A stretch of 64,000 bases of DNA from Microplitis mediator. Taxonomy: Eukaryota; Arthropoda; Insecta; Hymenoptera; Braconidae. A program made the position numbers and the translations under genes. The DNA is taken from positions 12,629,697 through 12,693,696 of the forward strand of contig NC_079971.1 in assembly GCF_029852145.1 (NCBI RefSeq). Direction: 5' to 3'. Numbering within the stretch: the stretch's first letter is position 1; each line of letters begins with the position of its first letter. Shown here piece by piece: positions 55,361 through 64,000 of the stretch. Below the pieces are notes generated by a model. The model searched no databases. It was not told the origin of the DNA and was given only the letters and a program-made list of their open reading frames with translations.

Positions 55361-57583
55361 TCGTGATGGTCACCATGATCGTGGACATGATGTTTACCAT
55401 GACCACGGTCATGATGGTGACTATTATCATAGTCATGACAGTCACCATGATCATGGTCATGATGAGCTCTATGATTATGATCATAATGGTCACTATGATC
55501 ATGGTCGTGAAGGTTAATATGATCTTGGTCATGGAGGTCTCGATCGTCACCATGATCGTGGTCATAATGGTCACCATGATCGTAGTCATAATGGTCACCA
55601 TGACCATGGTCATGATGGTCACCATGATCTGCGTCATCATAGTCACTATGATCTGCGTCATAATAGTCACTATGCTCATGATGATCACCATAATAATATT
55701 CTTGATGGTCGTGATGGTCACCATGATCATGGTTATGATGGTCAACATGACTATGGTCATGATAGTCGCCATTATCGTGGTCATTATGCTCACCATGATC
55801 CTAGTCATAATGGTCACTATAACCATGGTCATGATGGTCACCATGACTACGGTCATGATGGTCACAATAATTATGGTCGTGATGGTCACCATGATCATGG
55901 CCATGATGGTCACCATGACCACGGTCATGATAGTAACCATGATCATGGTCATGATAGTCACGATGATCAGAGTCATGATGGTCACCGTGAACATGGTAAT
56001 GATGAGTACTACGATCATGATTATGATGGTCAGCATGATCATTGTCACCACAATTATGATCCTGTTGGTCACCGTGATCATGGTTTCGATGGTCACCAAG
56101 ACAATGGTCATGATAGTCGTGACGGTCACCATGATCGTGGCTATGATGGTCACTAAGGTCATGGCCATGATAGTCATGATGATTACCATGATCATAGTCA
56201 TGATAGTCACCATAATCATAGTCATGATGGTCTTGATCGTCACTAGGATCATGCTCATAACGGTCATTATTATCATGGTCATGATGGTCATGCTGGTCAC
56301 TATGATCTTGGTATTGATGATCAGCATGATCATGGTCATGATGGTCAGCATGACCATGGACATGATTGTCAGCATTTCATGGATTTGATAGTCACCATAA
56401 TCATGGTCATAAAGTTCATGATGGTCACCTAGACCATGGTCGTGATGGTCACTATGATCATGGTCATGATGGTCACTATGATCTAAGTCATGATAGTCAC
56501 AATGATCAGAGTCATGATTGTCGCCATGATCATGGTCATGATGATCACCACAATCATGATTATAATGGTCAGCATGATCATGGTCACCATAATTATGATC
56601 CTGTTGGTCACCGTGACCATGGTCATGATGGTCGTGGTAGTCACTATGATCATGGTGATGATGGTCACTAAGATCATGGCCATGATGGTCATGATGGTCA
56701 CCATGAGCCTGGTCACTACAATCATGGTCGTTATGGTCACCATTATCATGATTACCATGATCAAGGTCATGTTGCTCAAGATGATCATGATGGTCATGAT
56801 GGTCATGATGGTCATTATGATCATGGTCATGATGGTCATGACGGTGACCATGATCATGCTTGTGATGGTCACTATGATCATAATCTTGATGGTCACCATA
56901 ACATGGGTCATGATGGTCTTAATCGTCACCGTGATCGTGGTTATGATGGTCTTAATCGTCACCACGATCATGGTTATGATGATCACTAATGTCATAATCA
57001 TGATGGTCACCATAATCATTGTCATAATAATTAGTATGATCATGGTTATGATGGTCGGATGGTCACTAAGATCATGGTCATGATGATCACCATGATCATG
57101 GTCATGATGGTCTTGATCGTCAGTATGATCGTGGTTATGATGGTCACCATGATCATAATCATGATGGTCATGATGGTGACCATGATCATGCTTGTGATGG
57201 TCACTATGATCATAATCATGATGGTCACCATAATATGGGTCATGATGGTCTTAATCGTCACCATGATCGTGGTTATAATGGTCTTGATCGTTACCACGAT
57301 CATGGTTATGATAATCACTATTGTCATGATCATGATGGTCGCCATGATCATGGTCATAATAATTAGTATGATCATGGTTATGATGGTCGGATGGTCACCC
57401 AGATCATGGTTATATTCATGTCGTCATCACAATCATTGTCATGATGGTCATCATGATCATGGTCATGATGGTCAGCATGATCATGGTCATGATGGTCAGC
57501 ATTTCATGGTCATGATAGTCACCACAATCATGGTCATAAAGGTCATGATGGTCACCTAGACCATAGTTGTGATGGTCACCATG
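55361..57583 (+). repeat. Divergent satellite block between F copies
   Basis: A satellite with more substitutions than average. It includes relatives of blocks A (56366-56440 resembles 12743-12820, with CATTTCATGGATTTG) and two mutually similar pieces (56483-57043 and 57046-57375) ending in GGTCGGATGGTCAC. No non-satellite insertion is visible. Confidence 0.7.
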
Positions 57584-59745
57584 ATCAGCATGATCATGGT
57601 CATGATGGTCACCATGATCTAAGTAATGATAGTCACCAGGATCATGGTTATGATGGTCACTAAGATCATGGTCACGATGATCAACAGGATCATGATCATA
57701 ATGGTCAGCACAATCATGGTCACCATGATCTTGATCCTGTTGGTCATCGTGATCATGGTTAGGATGGTCACCAAGACGATGGTCATGATAGTCATGATGG
57801 TCACCATGATCCTTGTCACCACAATTATGGTTATGATGGTCATGACGGTCATAATGATCATGGTCATCATGGTTATAATGGTCATGATGGTCACCATGAT
57901 CTTAGTCATGATAGTCATCATGGTCACTATGATCATGCTCATGACAGTCATCATTATTATGGTCATGATGGTCATGCTGGTCACTATTATCTTGGTTCTG
58001 ATGATCACCATGATCATAGTCATGATGATCACCATGATCATAGTCATGATGGTCATCATGATCATGGTCTTGAAGGTCAACATAATCATGGTCATCATGG
58101 TCACCACAATCTTGGTCATATTGGTCATGATGATAATAATGATCATGGTCATCATGGTCACCACAATCATGGTCATGACGGTCATGATGATCATAATGAT
58201 CATGGTCATGATGGTCACTAAGATCAGGGTCATGATGATCAACAGGATCATGATCAGAATCGTCAGCACGATCATGGTCACCATGATCATGATCCTGTTG
58301 ATCATCGTGATCATGGTTAGGATGGTCACCAAGAGCATGGTCATGATAGTCATGATGGTCACCATGATCCTGGTCACCACAATCATGGGTATGATGGTCA
58401 TGACGGTCATTATGATCATGGTCATGATAGTCATCATGGTCACTATGATCATGCTCATGACAGTCATTATTATCATAGTCATGATGGTCATCATGGTCAT
58501 GGTCTTGATGGTAACCATGATCATGGTCATGATGGTCTTAATGGTCACTATAAACATGGTCATGATGGTCACCATAATCATATTCACGTTGGTCACCACG
58601 ATCATAGTCATGATGGTCACCATGATCATGGTCATAGTGGTCATGATGGTAACCATGATCATGATCATGATGGTCTCTATGATTATGGTCACGATATTTA
58701 CCATAATCATGCTCATGATGGTCTTAATCGTCACCATGATCGCAGTTATGATGGTCTTGATCGTAACCATGATCATGGTTAAGATGATCACTATCGTCAT
58801 AATCATGATGGTCACCACTATCATGGTCATAATAATCAGTATGATCATGGTTATGATGGTTGGATGGTCACCTAGATCATGGTTATGATGGACACAATGA
58901 TCATGGTCATGGTAGCCACCTTGATCTAAGTAACGATGGTCACCATGATCATGGTTATGATGGTCACCATGATCAAGGTCATGATGATCAACACGATCAT
59001 GATTATGATGGTCAGCATGATCATTATCACCAAGACCATGTTCATGATAGTCGTCATGGTCACCATAATCATGGTTATGATAGTCATGATGGTGACTATG
59101 ACCATTGTCATGACGGTCACCATGATCTTAGTCATGATAGTCACCATGATCGAGTCACGATGGTCACGACGATCATAGTCATTATGGTCACTATGACCAT
59201 ATTCATGATGGTCACCATGATCATGGTCGTGATGGTCACCATGATCATGGTCATAGTGGTCATGATGGTAACCATGATCATGGTCATGATGATCACTATG
59301 AGTATAGTCATGATGGTCACCATGATCATGGTCATAGTGGTCATGATGGTAACCATGATCATGGTCATGATGATCACTATGAGTATAGTCACGATGGTCA
59401 CCATGATCATGGTCATGATGGACACCGTGATCATAGTTATGATGGTCACCATGACCATCGTCGTAATGGTCACCATGATCATGATCATGATGGTCTCTAT
59501 GATTATGGTCATGATAGTCACCATAATCATGGTCATGATCCTCTTAATCGTCACCATGATCGCAGTTATGATGGTCTTGATCGTCACCATGATCATGGTT
59601 ATGATGATCACTATTGTCATGATCATGATGGTCACCACGATCATGGTCATAATAATCAGTATGATCATGGTTATGATGGTCGAATGGTCACCTAGATCAT
59701 GGTTATGATGGTCAAAATGATCATGGTCATGATAGCCACCATGAT
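57584..59745 (+). repeat. Block F, copy 2
   Basis: Copy of 51220-53295, 81 bp longer. The segment at about 59240-59400 contains a tandem duplication (two CACTATGAGTATAGTCA words) that is single at about 52930. The rest differs by isolated substitutions. It therefore duplicated recently. Confidence 0.88.
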
Positions 59746-60533
59746 CTAAGTAATGATGATCATCATGATCATGGTTATGATGGTCACCACGATCAAGGTC
59801 ATGATGATCAACACGATCATGATTATGATGGTCAGCATGATCATGGTCACCAAGACCATGTTCATGATAGTCGTCATGGTCACCATGATCATGGTCATAA
59901 TGGTCATTATGGTCACTATGATCGTGGTTATGATGCTCAACATGACCATTGCCATGATGGACATGATGGTCACCATGATCATTGTCATGATGGTCATGAT
60001 GGTGACTATAATCATGGTCCTGATGGTTACAATGACCGTGGTCATAGTGGTCATGATGGTTACCATGATCATAGTCATGATGGTCACTATGACCCTGGTC
60101 ATGATGGTCACCATGATCATGGTCATAATGGTCACTATGATTGTGGTTATGATGCTCAACATGACTATTGCCATGATGGACATGATGGTCACCATGATCA
60201 TTGTCATGATGGTCACAATGACCGTGGTCGTAGTGGTCATGATCGTCACCACGATTAAGTCATGATGGTCATTATGATCATAGTCATGATGGTCACTATG
60301 ACCATGGTCATGATGGTCACTATGATCATGGTCGTGATGGTCACAATGATCATGGTCATAGTGGTCATGATGGTGACTATGATTATGGTCATGATGATCA
60401 CTATGATCATGGCCATAATGGTCACTATGATCGTGGTTATGATGCTCAACATGACCATTGCCATGATTGACATGATGGTCATGATGGTGACTATAATTAT
60501 GGTCATGATGGTCACAATGACCGTGGTCCTAGT
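59746..60533 (+). repeat. Terminal satellite segment and right array boundary
   Basis: The last satellite segment contains its own near-duplicates, with GATGCTCAACATGACCATTGCCATGATGG-like stretches at about 59930, 60150 and 60440. The array ends after GACCGTGGTCC at about 60533. The next bases (TAGTATAACAAATACTG) have no satellite character. The edge is sharp, with no decay zone. Confidence 0.8.
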
Positions 60534-61669
60534 ATAACAAATACTGATTTAAATTTCGCGACGGAGACGCGAATTATCCCAGTACCGTATGCGGTCGCCC
60601 ACGTGAAAAACAAAAAAATTATAAAATTAAAGTCCGGATAAATAAAATACTGATAAATCTTACTTTAATTAAATTTTAACTTTTAAATAAATAATGAGGT
60701 TATTAAATTGCAATTAAAGAAAATAAGGTTTGCCTGGACCAACTTCTCAGGCTAGGTTAGTGCACGTAGGCGCCAGACCGTTTCTCAAAAACGGACAAAA
60801 TGTTTTATCAAGGTGAAATTTGCAAGGATTAATCCGAGCGAGTATAGCCGGTACCAAGGCGGATTAATCGAATGAAATAATAAAAAAGAAATAATCAGAA
60901 AAGAAAATACTAAGCACAGTTAAATATATAAAATGATGAAATAAATTAAATATAGCAGGAAAAGAAACCCAGGAAAATAAATACAGAGTATTTCCCCGAG
61001 AATTGTTGGATCCAATTATTTATAAATAAATTATCAAGAAATTTTGATACAATATTTCACTCAATACAGATTATACATGTTAATAAACCCCTGGGGGTTG
61101 ATTTTATATAATGCAAAAAAAATTCTAAATTTAAATCCAATATTCAAATCAACAATGAAGTATAAATATATTATCATAATTGACTCAAACAAAATAAACA
61201 ATTCATCAAGAGTAATTAATGTCAATGAAAAATAAAAAAATAATCACAACTTTAAACCTTGGGTTACCCCTTTACACCTGACAGGGGGAGAAAGATACGG
61301 TGTACTCTCACTCTCATTCACAATATAAATTTCCAGAAAATTATTACATAAATCATTTAAAATAAATAATTATCACCCTTTCAATAATTATTAAATAATC
61401 AAAAATATAATAAATAATAAAATAATAATAATAATTCCACTTAATAATTATTATTATTTGCTCAGGAATTTTTCCTGTGAACTATCACGTCGTCAGCTAA
61501 GGAATTTATTTTCTTAGCCGGTGTATAGCTATAGCTATAAGTATATGGATATAGGTAGCTATCGATATATCGATTTATCGAACTACCGCAAACGCGCAAT
61601 TTAGTGTTAAATCATAAATTAAACAAAATATAATTATTTTATCATTCCCAATTCCCTTTATATATAAAG
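60534..61669. other. AT-rich flank without recognised genes
   Basis: Non-satellite DNA with alternating AT-rich and moderately GC-rich patches, the latter near 60560-60610 and 60730-60790. It contains small hairpins: TTCGCG with CGCGAA at 60556-60574, an AT hairpin at 61421-61458, and a TATCGATATATCGAT-centred palindrome at about 61551-61588. The longest frame (61044-61235) is low-complexity and has no gene-like content. The GC patches could be remnants of a mobile element, but I found no termini. Confidence 0.5.
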
Positions 61670-62107
61670 ATGTATCATTCAGGGGTAGTAAAATATAAAA
61701 TCCGTCGAATTATTCGACTCACGAACACCAACAACTTCCGGGGAGGTTACAGGTAACAATGCATGGAGAGAAATCAAAGTACTTACTAATTACTGCTTCA
61801 ACTTCTAGAAAGCCTGATAACTACGTACCCGGTAAATTTAATAAACTTTTTACCAGTTTGACCACAAATAATAATAAACAAACTTGATTAAGTGAAATTC
61901 GAAACGTATCAACAACGTATAAATAACAGCGTCTGCTCAAGTGCACCTTCCGTACCTTTCTGAGTACTTTATGGGCCCGCCACTTGTTGGCCACCCACGT
62001 GGCGCAACAGTCGCCCTTAATTATTATTATCATTGTTATCTAGCCCCGGGCCTTTGAATTAATTAAATAAATTATAAAAACATTTTTACCCCACCTGAAT
62101 GATACAT
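61670..62107. mobile_element. Candidate MITE with 24-bp terminal inverted repeats
   Basis: The left end ATGTATCATTCAGGGG... (61670-61693) is the reverse complement of the right end (62084-62107) at 21 of 24 positions, including the outer 14 bases. The enclosed 438 bp has no transposase. The frame 61821-62033 is short and unrecognised. I see no clear target duplication outside the ends, so family and completeness are uncertain. Confidence 0.5.
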
Positions 62108-62215
62108 AATAAATTGAATATATATATATGGTATTCATTTACACTAAAATAATGGTTGTAAAATATATATATAATTGAATAATAATTAATTAAAGCCGCA
62201 TGTTATCCATCGATA

Positions 62216-62386
62216 TTGCAGGAGAAAATATTGATTTTCCCCTCCTCTGCGGTCAATATTTCTCATCTCCTGAATACCTGGACATGAAGTTTTATCGAAA
62301 TAAAATAAAAACAATTGTTGGGGCATAATGTGACCACACATTATGTCCCCTGAATAACGCCAAATCATAAATATTCCCTTATGATT
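62216..62386. repeat. Cluster of three hairpins
   Basis: Hairpin 1 (62216-62272) pairs CAGGAGAAAATATTGA with TCAATATTTCTCATCTCCTG around an 18-base loop, with a small bulge. Hairpin 2 (62320-62350) pairs GGGGCATAATGTG with CACATTATGTCCCC around the loop ACCA, with one bulged base. Hairpin 3 (62363-62386) pairs AATCATAA with TTATGATT. Three stems within 170 bp is more than expected by chance, but no RNA family is recognised. Confidence 0.55.
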
Positions 62387-62510
62387 AATAAATAATAAAT
62401 ATAATTATTTTCAAATTAAAAATTAAAATTTTTGCACACACGTGCTCTCAGTCATACCGCGCGCATGTGCGAGCAAACGCTGTCTCACCGGCGTGGCAAC
62501 GAAATGCCCG

Positions 62511-62590
62511 CGTAACCATTTAAATTTAAACTTAAATAATATTTTTAATACTTATTACTAATTAATTATTAATTTATTTGAATGGTTACG
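62511..62590. repeat. 80-bp inverted repeat
   Basis: A perfect 10-base stem, CGTAACCATT (62511-62520) and AATGGTTACG (62581-62590), encloses 60 bases of almost pure A/T. It could be a small foldback element or simply a palindromic AT tract. Confidence 0.5.
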
Positions 62591-63103
62591 TGACAAATTG
62601 TGTATTTATTATTTGCGTGGTTATTAAGCATACCTGAGTAACATAGAATATATGTAAGCATATATGATTTTATAAACTTCGGCAATAACCTTTTTATATT
62701 TTGCTACATTATTTGTTTGCAAAATTTTTTTTTTTTTTGCAACAACCGCAAATAATATTCATACATTCAATCACAAAATAATTGTAAACATTAAAAACTA
62801 ACCTCTTTCAATAGCAATACTCCAATTATCCATTTCATAAAACTAATGTAACTTTATCGTTGTCATTGTTATTGATGTCAATCATTATAAATTATCAATC
62901 GATACTAATTTTATCGTACAATAAATAACAATATATATGTATTAACTTATACATACATATATTTATTTATTTAAATATTTGTATTTATTTGTATTCTACA
63001 CGACTATTTGTTTAGGCTCGATACATGTAAAAATTCGCAGCGACTCATGTTCGTACTCATGCACTTGACTATCTTACCCCCTGAGCTGCCCCCACTACCG
63101 ACC

Positions 63104-63115
63104 TGTGACGTCACA
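63104..63115. promoter_or_regulatory. Perfect CRE-type palindrome
   Basis: TGTGACGTCACA contains the full cAMP response element core TGACGTCA. It lies about 520 bp upstream of the predicted exon in otherwise AT-rich DNA. CREB/ATF-family bZIP proteins are known to bind this core. Whether it is used here is unknown. Confidence 0.35.
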
Positions 63116-63199
63116 TGATAATTAAATGTGCATCGTAATTATGATTTCAATGTATTAGCATTAAATTTGAATATTTCGCTAAATAAATCATTGCCCTCG

Positions 63200-63405
63200 A
63201 TAGAAAAAAAGAGGAGCAATTTCATGACGGCGATAAAGTGACCGTCTCTTTTTTCTCATGCAATAATTTCTTGCAACAAAATTTCTCAGCAATAATTTTT
63301 CAAGGCATAATTTCTCACCACAAATATGGTGAAAAAAGAAATTTTTGTGTTGGATCAATTTTTGTTTGAGTAATTATTGCTGAGAAATTTTCGCATGAGA
63401 AATTA
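63200..63405. repeat. Nested inverted repeat (foldback)
   Basis: The left arm AAAATTTCTCAGCAATAATT (63278-63297) is complementary to the right arm at 63372-63391. The flanking TTTCTCATGC (63252-63261) pairs with GCATGAGAAA (63393-63402). Inner TTTCTCACCA and TGGTGAAAAAAGAAA segments also pair. A further small stem, AGAAAAAAAGAG with CTCTTTTTTCT, lies at the left edge. It resembles a foldback or MITE-like element built from repeated TTTCTCA words. Confidence 0.6.
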
Positions 63406-63637
63406 TTCTGGATTTATAAAGGCAGGGAGCCCGGCGATAAATATTAAAAATTAAGTTTATTAATTGAGTTATACACAAGATGATTTTGGTATTTTTAATT
63501 GACGATAATTAATTAAATATTGTTTTTACGACTGGAGCAATTTTTGATTCTGAAAGAGCATTTAGAGAGCAATTTTTCGGTATATCCGGAATTTCCAAAA
63601 ATCAAACTTGCACGCTAACTTAATTGTGGTCCCTCAG

Positions 63638-64000
63638 GTGGCCAAGGAAGTCAGAGAAAATCTTGAACAGAGTTACCTTCCGTACAAATACGATGAACAC
63701 GAAGACTCAGACGAATCCGAAGAAACGGAAAAAGAAGAAGAAGAAGAATTTCTTCGAAAAAATGAAAATACTGAAGAAGATGATGACTCCAGCGAAGCCA
63801 GCTGCTCGGAAGCAGAAGTCCAAGTTGAAATAACTCCAGCAACTCTACAAGCGCCGAGCGCCGCTGAAATACATGAAAAATATTTCACTGCAGGTAAAAG
63901 TCTATCTACGTCCATGAGGAAGCACCCGGTTCTGAAAACTGCGCAGAAGAATTACGAAGGACTGGAATACGATGACCATTCAAAAACTTTCTATTGGAAT
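63638..64000 (+). CDS. Partial exon of an unrecognised acidic protein
   Basis: A branch-point-like CTAAC (63615-63619) and the acceptor TCCCTCAG ending at 63637 precede a frame that is open for 121 codons to the window end. The first residues are VAKEVRENLEQSYLPYKYDE. Residues about 19-63 are strongly acidic (D/E/S-rich, including a run of Glu). The last 35 residues are mixed and include MRKHPVLKTAQKNYEGLEY. The frame has no early Met, so it is an internal or terminal exon rather than a start. A consensus donor CAG/GTAAAAGT at 63894 could end the exon earlier, although the frame stays open through it. I do not recognise the protein. The acidic stretch is common in nuclear and chromatin proteins but is not diagnostic. 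Confidence 0.6.
   Translation, partial: MAKEVRENLEQSYLPYKYDEHEDSDESEETEKEEEEEFLRKNENTEEDDDSSEASCSEAEVQVEITPATLQAPSAAEIHEKYFTAGKSLSTSMRKHPVLKTAQKNYEGLEYDDHSKTFYWN

Larger units (their letters stand above)
34717..60533 (+). repeat. Giant 24-bp satellite array, right part
   Basis: This is the continuation of the same array after the LTR element, with the same 24-bp unit in the same orientation. It begins directly after the TAAT target duplication and ends abruptly at about 60533, where the last GACCGTGGTCC gives way to AT-rich sequence. It is dominated by two 6.86-kb higher-order units (37292-51010), a short 795-bp tandem, and two copies of a roughly 2-kb block. Its sequence variants match those in the left part (for example 35202-36046 with 12743-13587), so both parts derive from one array. 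Confidence 0.97.
62108..63637. other. AT-rich non-coding region upstream of the exon, probable intron
   Basis: No credible frame. It contains hairpins at 62216-62272, 62320-62350 and 62363-62386, an inverted repeat CGTAACCATT/AATGGTTACG at 62511-62590, a CRE palindrome at 63104-63115, and a nested inverted repeat at about 63200-63405. If the acceptor at 63637 is real, at least the right end is intronic. Confidence 0.5.

Noticed and set aside
61044..61235. 63-codon frame
   Set aside because: An AT-rich, Asn/Ile/Lys-rich translation with no start context or recognisable domain.
60534..61330. A second LTR or solo LTR right of the array
   Set aside because: There are GC-rich patches reminiscent of mobile elements, but I found no matching termini, target duplication or second copy in the window.

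Overview
The window looks like nuclear DNA of an animal, most likely an arthropod. It contains a Ty3/Gypsy-type LTR element, an AT-rich flank full of small inverted repeats, and a spliced-looking exon fragment at the right edge. I see no bacterial operons, ribosome binding sites, rRNA or tRNA genes. The assignment to insects is an inference from the element type and base composition, not a species identification.

About 53 kb (1-27366 and 34717 to about 60533) is one giant satellite array that runs off the left edge. Its unit is 24 bp, built as 12+12 (GGTCACCATGAT + CATGGTCATGAT), with frequent 33-bp (24+9) variants. The unit is nearly self-complementary and a multiple of three long. Its consensus lacks stop codons in four of six frames, so long 'ORFs' appear on both strands (Met/Val/Ile/Thr-rich or His/Asp/Gly-rich). 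I treat these as by-products of composition. Above the 24-bp level lie nested higher-order repeats: a 1770-bp unit (2881-6890), a 3845/2558-bp unit (16053-26369), a 6864-bp super-unit (37292-51010), a 795-bp tandem (about 53770-55360) and a 2-kb block duplicated 6364 bp apart near the right end.

The array is split by a complete 7346-bp LTR retrotransposon in minus orientation (27367-34712). It has 1141-bp LTRs differing at 10 sites, a primer binding site, a polypurine tract and a 4-bp TAAT target duplication. The uninterrupted target survives in a paralogous repeat at 12254-12257. Internally it carries a gag gene (coiled coil, capsid-like region, two CCHC knuckles) with a frame break near its N-terminus. 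A second long ORF with membrane segments lies in the -1 frame relative to gag. I can find no protease, reverse transcriptase, RNase H or integrase, so the element would need enzymes from relatives to move.

From about 60534 to 63637 the DNA is AT-rich and non-coding as far as I can see. It holds a 438-bp candidate MITE with 24-bp terminal inverted repeats, several hairpins, a perfect CRE-type palindrome and a foldback region. At 63638 a branch point plus AG acceptor opens a 121-codon frame that reaches the window end, encoding a very acidic segment of an unrecognised protein. The only recognisable proteins are therefore those of the retroelement and this partial host exon.
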